This document shows, piece after piece, positions 44,446-53,553 of a DNA stretch of 56,279 bases. Where the stretch lies: positions 1 through 56,279 of the forward strand of contig SAQL01000038.1 in the NCBI GenBank assembly GCA_004020645.1, in the 5' to 3' direction. Origin of the DNA: Mesorhizobium sp. Its GTDB lineage: Bacteria > Pseudomonadota > Alphaproteobacteria > Rhizobiales > Rhizobiaceae. Below the pieces are notes generated by a model. That model was not told the origin of the DNA and searched no databases. It was given only the letters and a program-made list of their open reading frames with translations. A program made the translations under genes and the position numbers. Each line of letters opens with the position of its first letter. Position 1 is the stretch's first letter.

Positions 44446-44563
44446 GGGAACATCTCCGTACGCCAGCCATGACCAACGCACGGAGAATAAGGCGGTTCCG
44501 GGAGGCTCAGTAGGTGATTGCGAACAGGCGATCCCGCACGCCAGGGACTATAGCTGGTCTTGG

Positions 44564-45160
44564 CTAGTTGGTTTTGGCCGCGTCGGGTGCCGGCACCTCC
44601 GACTTCTGTTTACAGCCCTTCAGCCAGACATCGTAGACCGCGTGCTCGACGGCGTTGAGGCCGGGGCTTTCGGCAAACATCCAGCCGGTGAAGATGCGGC
44701 GGATCTTGCGATCCAGCGTGATCTCGTCGACCTCGACGAAGGAATCGGTCTTCGGCTCTTCGGTTTGCGGCCGCGAATAGCAGATGCGCGGCGTCACCTG
44801 CAAAGCGCCGAACTGCACCGTCTCGTCGATATAGACATCGAAGGTGATGATGCGGGCAGTGATCTTGTCGATGCCGGCGAATTCGGCGACAGGATTTGTG
44901 ATGCGTTGCGGCGCGGCCGGTGCTGCCGGCGCCACTGTCGCATTCGGTTCCACTGTCGCATCCGGTTCCAATGGCGGTGCAGCCGGGTCCACTGGCGGCT
45001 CCAGTTCCATCGGCGCCCCCGGTTCCATTGGCGGCTCCAGCTCCATCGGTGCCCCCGGTTCCACTGGCGCCTCCAGCGTCTGTGCGGCGGCCATGGCGCA
45101 GGCGACAAAAACGGCGGTCACCGTCAGTCCGCCCATCGAAATTCGGCTGAAAATGCTCAT
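44564..45160 (-). CDS. DUF2155-family exported protein
   Basis: A 198-residue protein. A signal peptide (GGLTVTAVFVACAMAAAQT) is followed by a Pro/Glu repeat region (units of MELEPPMEPGAP, about residues 36-80). The C-terminal domain, about residues 95-180, reads ARIITFDVYIDETVQFGALQ, then the RICYSR segment and RRIFTGWMFAESPGLNAVEH, the DUF2155 signature. Two cysteines are conserved in the family. The gene commonly sits near NDUFA12 and aat in alphaproteobacteria. The function is unknown. Confidence 0.85.
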   Translation of the reverse strand: MSIFSRISMGGLTVTAVFVACAMAAAQTLEAPVEPGAPMELEPPMEPGAPMELEPPVDPAAPPLEPDATVEPNATVAPAAPAAPQRITNPVAEFAGIDKITARIITFDVYIDETVQFGALQVTPRICYSRPQTEEPKTDSFVEVDEITLDRKIRRIFTGWMFAESPGLNAVEHAVYDVWLKGCKQKSEVPAPDAAKTN

Positions 45161-45285
45161 GCAGGAATCCGGTGGTTTGCGCCCGGGGTGATTCTGTCGC
45201 GCCCAAGGCTAGTCGCTGCTGTCAGATCGACAAGCAGCTAAACGCCAATTGTGGCGATAAAGGACCGATCCGTCTCGACGAGCGG

Positions 45286-45684
45286 TTACGTCCCCGGCGT
45301 CCAGGCGTCGTAGTCGCCCGTCACCTGCGGGCGGTGCTGATTGGTGAGCACGGAGCCCTTGGGGCGATAGGCGGCGGCACTTCCGGTAAGGTTCGGCTGA
45401 TGCGGCTTTTGCCAGTCGCGTGGCTTGTAGTTTTCGCTCGGCGGCGCGGTATCGACGCGGTGATGCATCCAGCCATGCCAGCCGGGCGGAATCATCGAGG
45501 CTTCCGAATAGTCGCGATAGATGACCCAGCGGCGGGTGCGGCCTTCCGAATCGACACCACCTTCGTAGTAGACGTTGCCAGCCTCGTCCTGCCCGACTTT
45601 CTTTCCATGCCGCCAGGTGTGGAAGCGCGTGCCCAGCGTCTGGCTGTTCCACCAGGTGAAAAACTGCAGAAGGAAAGTCTTCAT
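45286..45684 (-). CDS. NDUFA12-like NADH:ubiquinone oxidoreductase accessory subunit
   Basis: A 132-residue homologue of the mitochondrial complex I subunit NDUFA12 (B17.2), found in alphaproteobacteria. The signature is TWRHGKKVGQDEAGNVYYEG, then RRWVIYRDYSEASMIPPGWH and GWMHH. It is expected to sit on the peripheral arm of complex I at the membrane. It starts 602 bases from the panB start and lies about 125 bases upstream of the DUF2155 gene on the same strand. Confidence 0.92.
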   Translation of the reverse strand: MKTFLLQFFTWWNSQTLGTRFHTWRHGKKVGQDEAGNVYYEGGVDSEGRTRRWVIYRDYSEASMIPPGWHGWMHHRVDTAPPSENYKPRDWQKPHQPNLTGSAAAYRPKGSVLTNQHRPQVTGDYDAWTPGT

Positions 45685-45732
45685 CCAAGTCCTCGTGGCA
45701 AGTCCTCGCGGCGGCAGCGGCCGCGCCTGTTT

Positions 45733-45790
45733 CCTGCTTATGGCGTCAGGCCATCGCTAAGGCAAGGGTTTTGCCGCAAGCGTCGCGCAA
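45733..45790. repeat. Palindromic repeat fragment before panB
   Basis: The segment GCTTATGGCGTCAGGCCATCG followed by TAAGGCAAGGGTTTTGCCGC shares the GGCGTCAGGCC core with 26290 and with the minus strand at 8370-8388. It contains a GGCAAGGGTTTTGCC hairpin. Confidence 0.5.
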
Positions 45791-45931
45791 ATGGCCGTCG
45801 GAAAACCGATGCAAACCCGGCAAGCCTTTTGCCTCTGTCGAGGCATGCCTTGCCAAGGCTGCCTGGTCTTTCTAAAGCTCTGCGCGTCCCATGCAGGTAC
45901 CCAGCCTGATTGACGGTTGAGGGAGGTAAAG

Positions 45932-46822
45932 ATGGCCCCGGATGCATCCGACCCTGAACTGCGGATCAGTGCCGGCGCCATTCGCCTGCGCAAGGGCCGC
46001 GTGCCGGTCGTCTGCCTCACCGCCTATACCTACCCGGTCGCTCGCCTGCTCGACGGCCATGTCGACCTGCTTCTGGTCGGCGACAGCGTCGCCATGGTTC
46101 TGCATGGCCACAAGACCACGCTGGGCGCCTCGCTGGAGATGATGATCGCCCATGGACAAGCGGTGATACGAGGCTCAGCCAGGGCCTGCGTGGTGGTCGA
46201 CATGCCGGCCGGAAGCTATGAGGCAACGCCGCGCCAAGCCGTCGCCTCGGCGCGGCGGATCGTCGGCGAAACCGGCTGCCAGGCCGTCAAGCTGGAGGGT
46301 GGCGTCACAGTTGCCCCGCAGATCGCGGCGATCGTCGCTGCCGGTATTCCGGTCATGGGACATATCGGCTTGCAGCCGCAATCGGTGGAAAGCGACGGCG
46401 GCTACAAGATCAAGGGCCGGACCGAGGAGAATGTGGCGGCGCTTTATCGCGACGCCGAAGCGGTCGAAAAGGCTGGCGCATTTTCTGTGGTGATCGAAGG
46501 CACCGTCGAGACCGTCGCTGCCGACCTCACCCGGCATATTTCCATTCCAACCATCGGCATCGGCGCCAGCGGCGACTGCGACGGCCAGATCTTGGTCGTC
46601 GACGACATGGTCGGCCTGACTGTCGACCGGGTGCCGAAATTCGTCAAGCAATATGCCGACCTGCGCAGCGTGATATCGCAGGCGGCAGCCAGCTACGCAG
46701 CGGAGGTGCGAAGCCGGACGTTCCCCGGACCGGGCCACGTCTTTTCGGCCGCAGCCGACAAAGACAAAGAACGAGGGGGACAAAGAATGAGTGGGGACAA
46801 AAATGAGTGGGGACAAAGATGA
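45932..46822 (+). CDS. panB: Ketopantoate hydroxymethyltransferase (3-methyl-2-oxobutanoate hydroxymethyltransferase)
   Basis: A 296-residue TIM-barrel enzyme, first step of pantothenate synthesis. It shows VVCLTAYTYPVARLLDGHVD near residue 26, the metal-binding LLLVGDSVAMVLHGHKTTLG, and later VKLEGG and GHIGLQPQS. ATG 45932 follows GGGAGG; an earlier frame start at 45917 is less likely. The last about 15 residues (KERGGQRMSGDKNEWGQR) are encoded by a tandem repeat and are not part of the conserved enzyme. Confidence 0.95.
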   Translation: MAPDASDPELRISAGAIRLRKGRVPVVCLTAYTYPVARLLDGHVDLLLVGDSVAMVLHGHKTTLGASLEMMIAHGQAVIRGSARACVVVDMPAGSYEATPRQAVASARRIVGETGCQAVKLEGGVTVAPQIAAIVAAGIPVMGHIGLQPQSVESDGGYKIKGRTEENVAALYRDAEAVEKAGAFSVVIEGTVETVAADLTRHISIPTIGIGASGDCDGQILVVDDMVGLTVDRVPKFVKQYADLRSVISQAAASYAAEVRSRTFPGPGHVFSAAADKDKERGGQRMSGDKNEWGQR

Positions 46823-46859
46823 GTGGGGACAAAGAATGAGCCGGGACAAAGCATGAGCC
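46775..46859 (+). repeat. Tandem repeat across the panB-panC junction
   Basis: Five variable units of GGGGACAAAGAATGAGT, 16-18 bases each. Each carries a purine-rich GGGGA run and an ATGA. They encode the panB tail and contain its stop (46820-46822), an alternative GTG start for panC (46823) and the preferred ATG (46853). Confidence 0.9.
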
Positions 46860-47704
46860 GGCCTCTCGTCATCGACAGCGTCGCCGCTCTTCGCGCGCAA
46901 ATCCGCGACTGGCGTCGCGATGGCCTCAGCGTTGCCATGGTGCCGACCATGGGTGCGCTGCATGACGGCCATATCTCGCTGATCAAGATCGCGCTGGAAA
47001 AGGCCGAACGCTGCGTTGTCTCGATCTTCGTCAACCCGACGCAGTTCGCGCCGAGCGAAGACCTCGACAAATATCCGCGACAGCTCGCCCGCGACCTCGA
47101 CCGGCTGGCCGAGGCCGGCGCGCAGCTCGCCTTCATCCCTGATATCCCGGAGATGTACCCGGCCGGCTTCGCCACCAGGATCTCCGTCGGCGGGCCAGCC
47201 GCCGGGCTGGAATCCGATTTCCGGCCGACCTTCTTCGACGGCGTCGCGACGGTCGTGGCAAAGCTCTTCCTGCAGACGTTGCCCGACTGTGCGGTCTTCG
47301 GTGAAAAGGACTACCAGCAGCTTTGCGTCGTCAGGCAGCTCTGCCGCGACCTCGATCTGCCGGTGGAAATTATCGGCGCACCAACGGTACGCGACGCACA
47401 TGGCCTCGCCATGTCGTCACGCAATGCTTTTCTCGGCGCAGCCGAGCTCGAGGTGGCGCGCCAGCTCAACGCCATATTGCGCCGGGCGGCAGCGGCACTA
47501 GCGGCAGGCGCGGATGAAGGCAGCGCGACCGCCGAGGCCAGCCGCGCACTCGTCAAGGCTGGTTTCGACAAAGTCGACTATGTCGCGGCGCGCGATAGCC
47601 TGGCGCTCGCCCCGTGGCGGCGAAACCGTGACGGACGCCTGCTCGCAGCCGCCTGGCTGGGCAAGACCCGGCTGATCGACAATGTGGAAGTTCCCTCCGC
47701 TTAA
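46853..47704 (+). CDS. panC: Pantothenate synthetase
   Basis: A 283-residue class I tRNA-synthetase-like ligase that joins pantoate and beta-alanine with ATP. It shows VPTMGALHDGHISLI (the HxGH motif), VSIFVNPTQF, FFDGVATVVAKLF, FGEKDYQQL and the KMSKS-equivalent LAMSSRN. ATG 46853 reads MSRPLVIDSV; a GTG at 46823 would add 10 repeat-encoded residues. It starts 30 bases after the panB stop. Confidence 0.95.
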   Translation: MSRPLVIDSVAALRAQIRDWRRDGLSVAMVPTMGALHDGHISLIKIALEKAERCVVSIFVNPTQFAPSEDLDKYPRQLARDLDRLAEAGAQLAFIPDIPEMYPAGFATRISVGGPAAGLESDFRPTFFDGVATVVAKLFLQTLPDCAVFGEKDYQQLCVVRQLCRDLDLPVEIIGAPTVRDAHGLAMSSRNAFLGAAELEVARQLNAILRRAAAALAAGADEGSATAEASRALVKAGFDKVDYVAARDSLALAPWRRNRDGRLLAAAWLGKTRLIDNVEVPSA

Positions 47705-47805
47705 AGCGCGACGCGTTTGGATGGATTCATGCGACGCGCTTCAAGTTCTTGTTGTTATGCATGTCGCTATCGCAAAACCGCTGCGCAGTTTTGAACGACA
47801 TGCAT
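47704..47805. repeat. Two-module rhizobial intergenic palindromic element
   Basis: Module 1 has arms AAGCGCG (47704-47710) and CGCGCTT (47735-47741). Module 2 has outer arms ATGCATGTCG (47757-47766) and CGACATGCAT (47796-47805) and inner arms CAAAAC / GTTTTG. It fills the panC-phasin spacer and may act as a bidirectional terminator. Confidence 0.75.
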
Positions 47806-47813
47806 TAGGCCAA

Positions 47814-48266
47814 TCAGGCGACCTTGAGTTCCTTTATCGCCTTCTCGTAGACATCTTTGATCGGCTTGGATACGTCTTCGGCGGCTTTCGTTGCAGCCGC
47901 CTGAAACTCCTTGCCCTGCTCGACGGTCTTTTCCACCTGCTTGCGCAAGAAGTCAGTCTGCAGTTCGATGAACTCGGAGGGCGATTTCACGGCTACCAGG
48001 GCTTCGAGGTGAGCAAAGCTGGCCTCAGCATTTGCGCGCAGCGCGGCGATCGTCTTCAGCGACAGCTCATTACTGGCGGTCTTGGCTGTTTCGAACGACG
48101 ACTCAAGAGCCTTCTGGGTCGCTTCGGCGCCGGTCGCCAATTTCGACAAGGCTTCTTTCGACTGCTCGACGCCCTTTTCGGCGACAGCGAGGATCTGATC
48201 GGTTGCCTCGGTCGGGACTTTTGCGTTCTCGGTGATTTCAGCAGTTTTATCGGCGGTCTTGGTCAT
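47814..48266 (-). CDS. Phasin-family protein
   Basis: A 150-residue, highly helical, Ala/Lys/Glu-rich protein without membrane segments. The phasin signature region is LKTIAALRANAEASFAHLEA then LVAVKSPSEFIELQTDFLRK, with a following KQVEKTVEQGKEF. Phasins coat polyhydroxyalkanoate granules. ATG 48266 (MTKTADK) with AAAGG eight bases upstream is preferred; ATG 48275 lies on top of that site. Confidence 0.88.
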   Translation of the reverse strand: MTKTADKTAEITENAKVPTEATDQILAVAEKGVEQSKEALSKLATGAEATQKALESSFETAKTASNELSLKTIAALRANAEASFAHLEALVAVKSPSEFIELQTDFLRKQVEKTVEQGKEFQAAATKAAEDVSKPIKDVYEKAIKELKVA

Positions 48267-48634
48267 AGTTTCCATCCTTTGCGGTGGGCGGCCTTTTTGA
48301 AAAGCCGTCTCGTTCATCTAGGACCATGACGTTACGGCATCTGAAGTGCATTGCAATATTTTTGTGCGTCGCACCATGCCTTTTTTGCGTCAGCGTTAGC
48401 CACTGCCGAATTCTTACCTGCGGCGAGTTTTGCGGACTTCCCGTAATTCCCTCAATTCTAGTTCAGGCAATCCGCATATTTTTCAGAGCTTTGTAGACGA
48501 CATCTTCAGAATCCAAGCTACCGGGCCGGCTCGGCTACAATTCGGCCAGAATCATGGTGCGGTCCTGCGCGCTCCAGGAGCGCAGCATCGATGCTCGGCT
48601 GGAATGAGAACGATTCCTGGCGCGGATCCCAATC
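48267..48634. other. Divergent phasin - glycosyltransferase spacer
   Basis: About 370 bases without a gene. It contains a perfect palindrome GTGCGTCGCAC (48364-48374) and TGCATTGCA nearby (about 48348), within 100 bases of the phasin start; these are candidate operators. Confidence 0.45.
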
Positions 48635-50035
48635 TTGATACCGTCACATGTCGAGCGGCTGCTCCCCTATCTGTTCCTGCTTGCGTTGATCTGCATCGCG
48701 GTCGCTTTCCGACCGCTCCTGCCTGTCGATGAAACGCGATATCTCGGCGTGACCTGGGAAATGTATCTGAGTAGACAGATCTTCGTCCCGATGATGAATT
48801 TCGCGCCCTATCTGCAAAAGCCGCCGCTGCTGTTCTGGCTTATCGATCTGGCCTGGGACATTTTCGGCGCAAGCCGGGTTGCCGCGATGCTCGTCATCTT
48901 CGCCGCATCGTCGCTCGTCATCTGGCTGACGACGCGTCTGGCAAAAACCCTCTTTCCCGGACGCGACGACATCGCAAGCCGTATCCCCTGGCTCGTCGCC
49001 GGAAGCACCATCTTCGTCATTTATTCGACGCTGATCCTGTTCGACATGCTGCTGACGGTCTTCGTGCTTGCCGCGCTTTTGTCGTTGCTTGCCTTTGCCA
49101 GGAGCGGCAACCGTTGGCACGCCGTGCTGGCGGGATTGTTCATCGGACTGGGTATTTTGACGAAAGGTCCGGTGGTGCTCATCCATGTCGGCGCTCCCGT
49201 CTTGCTCTATCCGTTCTGGCGCGATCGGCAGGGCGGGCTGGCGACGCCGAAATTCTTCGCCGGGGCGGGCCTGGCAATTCTCGCCGCATTGATCCCGGTG
49301 GCGATCTGGCTGGTGCCTGCGACCATCCTGACGAAAGGCGATTTCGTCTACGACCTCGTCTGGAACCAGTCGGCAGGGCGCATCACCGGCAATATGCACA
49401 ACTCCCACGGCCGGCCGTTCTATTTCCATGTCGTGCTGCTGCCGCTTTTGTTCATCCCGTGGATTTTCGTGCCGCATGTCTGGCGGTTGCACCTGACGGC
49501 GCGGATACGCGGCTTGATACAAACACGGTCAAGCGATCTTTCGGCACTGCGTATGCTGACGATGTCGTTCGTGGCCATCGTGCTGGTCTTCAGCGCCATA
49601 TCCGGCAAACAGCCACATTACCTCGTTCCGGTGCTGCCTCTGGCGACGATCGTGTTCGGGTATTTCATGGCCGAGGTGCCGCCCGCCAGGATCAAGGCCG
49701 CCGCCCTTTGCATGCTTGCCATGTTCTGCACCGGACATGCAATCGCGTCCGCTACGGCCTTCAAACTTTACGATCTCACGCCGCTGGCGAATTTCATCGA
49801 CGAACGGAAGGACGCGGCCTGGGCTGTCGACTTCGACTATCAGGATGAAGTCGGCTTCCTTGCCCGGTTGCAGAAGCCGTTCGAAAGCACCGACAATCCC
49901 GAGGGATGGCTGCGCTCCCATCCCGGCGGCTATGTCATCGACAAATCTTTCAAAGACCCTGAGACGTCGGGGCAAGTCGCTTTTCGCCTTCACGTCGAAC
50001 GAGGCTATCTTGTCGTCCTCAAGGGACAACATTGA
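48635..50035 (+). CDS. GT39/ArnT-like membrane glycosyltransferase
   Basis: A 466-residue protein with about ten membrane helices. The catalytic-type aspartate lies in the first periplasmic loop, LPVDETRYLGVTWEM (residues about 31-45), as in ArnT and PMT families. Later landmarks are LQKPPLLFWLIDLAW and ILTKGPVVLIHV. These enzymes move a sugar from a polyprenyl-phosphate carrier to lipid A or other acceptors at the outer face of the inner membrane. Acceptor and donor are unknown here. It begins with a TTG at 48635 and lacks a strong ribosome-binding site. Confidence 0.85.
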   Translation: MIPSHVERLLPYLFLLALICIAVAFRPLLPVDETRYLGVTWEMYLSRQIFVPMMNFAPYLQKPPLLFWLIDLAWDIFGASRVAAMLVIFAASSLVIWLTTRLAKTLFPGRDDIASRIPWLVAGSTIFVIYSTLILFDMLLTVFVLAALLSLLAFARSGNRWHAVLAGLFIGLGILTKGPVVLIHVGAPVLLYPFWRDRQGGLATPKFFAGAGLAILAALIPVAIWLVPATILTKGDFVYDLVWNQSAGRITGNMHNSHGRPFYFHVVLLPLLFIPWIFVPHVWRLHLTARIRGLIQTRSSDLSALRMLTMSFVAIVLVFSAISGKQPHYLVPVLPLATIVFGYFMAEVPPARIKAAALCMLAMFCTGHAIASATAFKLYDLTPLANFIDERKDAAWAVDFDYQDEVGFLARLQKPFESTDNPEGWLRSHPGGYVIDKSFKDPETSGQVAFRLHVERGYLVVLKGQH

Positions 50036-50099
50036 GGATGCCGCTGCCGACCGGCCAGCCCGTAAAACGCAACCGACTGCGACATATCCGGGCAGACAT

Positions 50100-50591
50100 C
50101 TATCCGATTGCCTTTTCGAAAATCAACGCCGGCAGCCCTGAACCACCACCGCAGTCGGCGGTGTTGCCGGCGGGCAAGAACCCTTTCGAGCGGTAGAAGG
50201 CGACGGCCTGAGCGTTTGCCTCTTCAACCTCGACACGCAGCGTCCGCGCCTCCGGAAAGCTGGCTTCGACCTCTTCCAGCAACGCCTGGCCGATCCCCTG
50301 CCTCTGGCAGGCCGGATGCACGTAGAGCTGGTTCAGCATGACGATCTTCGCATCGGTGGTGGCTGCGGCGAAAGTCATGCCGCCGATGCGCTTGCCGTCG
50401 TCTGCGACCAGGAATTCGGAATTCGGTCGCGTCAGCCGCGCCTTGAGCGAGGCGATCGAATGCCATTCATCAGTGATCTCGGTGACTTTGGCAGCACCAT
50501 AAATACTATCGTAGGTTGCGTGCCAGGTTTCGACCAGCAGCGCGCGTACCGCGGCAAGATCGCGCTCGCCAGCGGTGCGAACGAACATCAT
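50100..50591 (-). CDS. GNAT-family N-acetyltransferase
   Basis: A 163-residue GNAT protein. The acetyl-CoA loop is VHPACQRQGIGQALLEEV near residue 92 (R/Q-x-x-G-x-G/A), and motif B reads RVEVEEANAQAVAFYRSKGF. The acceptor is unknown. It starts one base before the end of gatB on the same strand, so it is probably co-transcribed with gatB. Start 50591 or the next ATG (50588). Confidence 0.9.
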   Translation of the reverse strand: MMFVRTAGERDLAAVRALLVETWHATYDSIYGAAKVTEITDEWHSIASLKARLTRPNSEFLVADDGKRIGGMTFAAATTDAKIVMLNQLYVHPACQRQGIGQALLEEVEASFPEARTLRVEVEEANAQAVAFYRSKGFLPAGNTADCGGGSGLPALIFEKAIG

Positions 50592-50592
50592 C

Positions 50593-52092
50593 CTATTCGA
50601 TCCCGAGCTTGGCCTTGACGAGGTCGTTAACCGCTTGCGGGTTGGCCTTGCCGCCCGTCGCCTTCATCACCTGGCCGACGAACCAGCCGGCCATGCTCGG
50701 CTTGGCGCGCGCCTGCTCGACCTTGTCCGGATTGGCCGATATCACCTCATCGACCGCCGTTTCGATGGCGCCGGTATCGGTGACCTGCTTCATGCCGCGG
50801 CTTTCGACCAGCTGGCGCGGATCGCCGCCTTCGCTCCAGACGATCTCGAACAGATCCTTGGCGATCTTGCCGGAGATGGTGCCCTCCTTGATCAGGTCGA
50901 TGACCGCGCCGAGCTGATCGGGCGAAACCGGAGCATTTTCAATACCCTTTCCGGCTCTGTTCAACGCACCCAGCAGATCGTTGATGACCCAATTGGCGGC
51001 GAGCTTGCCGTCGCGACCAGCGGCGACCTTCTCGAAATATTCGGCGACCGCCTTTTCCGACACCAGGATCGAGGCGTCGTAAGTCGACAGGCCGAGCGAG
51101 GAGATCAGCCGCGCCTTCTTGGCGTCGGGCAGTTCAGGCAGATCCTTTGCCAGCGCATCGACATAGGCCTGGTCGAATTCCAGCGGCAGAAGATCGGGAT
51201 CCGGGAAATAGCGGTAGTCGTGCGCTTCTTCCTTGGAACGCATCGAGCGCGTCTCGCCCTTGTTGGGATCGAACAGCCGCGTTTCCTGGTCGATCTTGCC
51301 GCCGTCCTCGATGATGGCAATCTGGCGACGCGCCTCGTAGTCGATGGCCTGGCCGATGAAGCGGATCGAGTTGACGTTCTTGATCTCGCAACGCGTGCCG
51401 AATTCGCCGCCGGGCCGGCGCACCGAGACGTTGACGTCGGCGCGCAGCGAGCCTTCGTCCATATTGCCGTCGCAAGTGCCGAGATAGCGCACGATGGTGC
51501 GCAGCTTGGTGACATAGGCCTTGGCCTCGTCGGCGGAGCGCATGTCGGGCTTGGAGACGATCTCCATCAGCGCCACGCCGGAGCGGTTGAGGTCGACATA
51601 GGACATGGTCGCATGCTGGTCGTGCATCGACTTGCCGGCATCCTGCTCCAGGTGCAGGCGCTCGATGCCGACCTCGATATCCTCGAACTCGCCCTGCCGG
51701 TCCGGGCCGACGGAGACGATCACCTTGCCCTCGCCGACGATCGGCTGCTTGAACTGCGAGATCTGGTAGCCCTGCGGCAGGTCGGGATAAAAATAGTTTT
51801 TCCGGTCGAAGACCGACTTGTGGTTGATCTCGGCCTTCAATCCGAGGCCGGTGCGGATCGCCTGCTTGACGCATTCCTCGTTGATGACCGGCAGCATGCC
51901 CGGCATCGCCGCATCGACGAGGCTGACATTGGCGTTTGGCGGCGCGCCGAAAGCCGTCGAGGCGCCGGAGAACAGCTTTGCTTGCGAGGTCACCTGCGCG
52001 TGCACCTCGAGGCCGATGATGATCTCCCAGTCGCCGGTGGCGCCTGATATCAGGCGTTTGGCGTCGGGCGTGCGGGTGTCGATGAGGGTCAT
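50593..52092 (-). CDS. gatB: Aspartyl/glutamyl-tRNA amidotransferase subunit B
   Basis: A 499-residue GatB, part of the GatCAB enzyme that makes Gln-tRNA (and Asn-tRNA) by amidating mischarged tRNA. It starts IIIGLEVHAQVTSQAKLFSG and shows the conserved NKSVFDRKNYFYPDLPQGYQ-type segment, MSYVDLNRSGVALMEIVSKP and the C-terminal tail domain with NPQAVNDLVKAKLG. gatC and gatA are not in the window. ATG 52092 (MTLIDTRTPDAKRL) is chosen; GTG 52125 would add 11 residues. Confidence 0.95.
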   Translation of the reverse strand: MTLIDTRTPDAKRLISGATGDWEIIIGLEVHAQVTSQAKLFSGASTAFGAPPNANVSLVDAAMPGMLPVINEECVKQAIRTGLGLKAEINHKSVFDRKNYFYPDLPQGYQISQFKQPIVGEGKVIVSVGPDRQGEFEDIEVGIERLHLEQDAGKSMHDQHATMSYVDLNRSGVALMEIVSKPDMRSADEAKAYVTKLRTIVRYLGTCDGNMDEGSLRADVNVSVRRPGGEFGTRCEIKNVNSIRFIGQAIDYEARRQIAIIEDGGKIDQETRLFDPNKGETRSMRSKEEAHDYRYFPDPDLLPLEFDQAYVDALAKDLPELPDAKKARLISSLGLSTYDASILVSEKAVAEYFEKVAAGRDGKLAANWVINDLLGALNRAGKGIENAPVSPDQLGAVIDLIKEGTISGKIAKDLFEIVWSEGGDPRQLVESRGMKQVTDTGAIETAVDEVISANPDKVEQARAKPSMAGWFVGQVMKATGGKANPQAVNDLVKAKLGIE

Positions 52093-52259
52093 AGTGGCCT
52101 GCGAGTTATCGGTGACGGAATTCACTTCTCAACGTGAATTCCGTCACGTCGGGCGTGAAAGTCACTCGCTAGTGCAAACCACAAAAAGAGACAAGCGCAA
52201 AGCCAAAGCCGGCGCTTCACATCGAATCCAGCCGGCCGGCCGGCTGAAGAAACAAGGCG

Positions 52260-52691
52260 TCACGCCGTCGCGATGTAGGCCCTGATCTCCGCGGCCTCGC
52301 GCTCGACATCCTCGATGCGCCGCTTGACCACGTCGCCTATCGATACGATGCCGTCGAGCAGGCCGTCCTTTTCCACCGGCAGATGGCGGAAACGGCCACT
52401 GGTCATGATCTCCATGACCTCGTTGACGGTGTGGTTCTCATTGCAGATCTTCACCTTGGGCGTCATTGCCGAGCGCACCGCGATATCCAGTGCGGCGGCT
52501 CCTTCCCTGGCGAGGACCCGCACGACGTCGCGCTCGGAAAGAATGCCGACGATCTTGTGATCGCCATTGGTGATGACCAGCGCACCGATCCTGTGTTCGG
52601 CCAGGATGCGAATGGCCTCGCTCAGCTTTTCGTTCGGCCCGAGCGTCAACACGTCGTGGCCCTTCTGCTCGAGAATTGCCTTAACAGTCAT
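52260..52691 (-). CDS. Two-CBS-domain protein
   Basis: A 143-residue protein made of two CBS domains in tandem: residues about 8-60 (VLTLGPNEKLSEAIRILAEH, GILSERDVVRVL) and 75-130 (AMTPKVKICNENHTVNEVME, GIVSIGDVVKRRI). Such stand-alone pairs bind adenine nucleotides and may sense energy state. The partner is unknown. ATG 52691 follows GGAGGACGCC. Confidence 0.93.
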   Translation of the reverse strand: MTVKAILEQKGHDVLTLGPNEKLSEAIRILAEHRIGALVITNGDHKIVGILSERDVVRVLAREGAAALDIAVRSAMTPKVKICNENHTVNEVMEIMTSGRFRHLPVEKDGLLDGIVSIGDVVKRRIEDVEREAAEIRAYIATA

Positions 52692-52794
52692 GGCGTCCTC
52701 CTCAGTTTTACTTGCCGGTTTCCTGCCCTGACCGGCTTTCGATAGTGCCAGACATCGTGCGCCGCGATCGATTGCTTTTCAAGTGCGGCGAGGC

Positions 52795-53553
52795 TCAGAC
52801 CTTGAACTCATCCACCTGCTGCCGCCGATCGAAAGCGCGCAGGCCGAAGAAGCCGGCGACGAAACCGCCGATATGAGCCTCCCAGGCGATCTGGCTGTCG
52901 ATGCCGGGCGCGAAGGCCACGAGACCGGTGGCGAGATTGATCACCATCCAGATGGCAAGAAAAGTCACAACGCCGCGCGAGCGGAACACCGCCGCCATCG
53001 GCAGCGGCGCGCCGGCGAAGGCGGCTTTGCCGGACGAGCGTTCGGTGCGGAAGCCAAAGCGGGCGGCGGCCCCCATCATGCCGGAAATCGCTCCCGATGC
53101 GCCGACCAGCGGCGCTTGGCCGAGCGGATGCACGGCCCAGAACAGCAGCACCGCCGCCAGCCCCGTCGCCGCGAAGAACAGGCTGAAACGAAGCGCACCG
53201 AAGCGGTTCGCCAGCGGCGAGCCGAAAGCCGCCAGCCACACCATGTTGACGGCAAGATGAGCAAAGCCGCCATGCAGGAAGGCATAGGTGAAGGGGCTCG
53301 AAAACGCGTAGAAATCGAGGTCGAAGCGACCGGAATAGCGGATCGGAATGAAGGCGGTCCGGATCAGCAGGGAGAAATCCTGGTCCTCGGTGAGCCAGTA
53401 GAGCCGGATCAAGTGAACGACGACGCAGATGCCGATCAGCGCCAGCACAACGGGCGGCATGTTGAATACCGGCTCGCGGCGCGGCTCCGGCTCGCGGCCG
53501 ACAGGTCCGCCCTCGCCCTGTTCGATTTGCGATGGGCTTGCTGGTTCGCTCAT
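52795..53553 (-). CDS. Rhomboid-family intramembrane serine protease
   Basis: A 252-residue six-helix rhomboid. The catalytic serine is S153 in GASGAISG and the histidine is H227 in EAHIGGFVAG. The oxyanion-side residues HGGFAHLAVNM are at 94-104. A Pro/Glu/Arg-rich cytoplasmic N-terminus of 30 residues precedes the first helix. It cleaves single-span membrane proteins; the substrate is unknown. A 16-bp triple repeat lies about 95 bases upstream. Confidence 0.94.
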   Translation of the reverse strand: MSEPASPSQIEQGEGGPVGREPEPRREPVFNMPPVVLALIGICVVVHLIRLYWLTEDQDFSLLIRTAFIPIRYSGRFDLDFYAFSSPFTYAFLHGGFAHLAVNMVWLAAFGSPLANRFGALRFSLFFAATGLAAVLLFWAVHPLGQAPLVGASGAISGMMGAAARFGFRTERSSGKAAFAGAPLPMAAVFRSRGVVTFLAIWMVINLATGLVAFAPGIDSQIAWEAHIGGFVAGFFGLRAFDRRQQVDEFKV

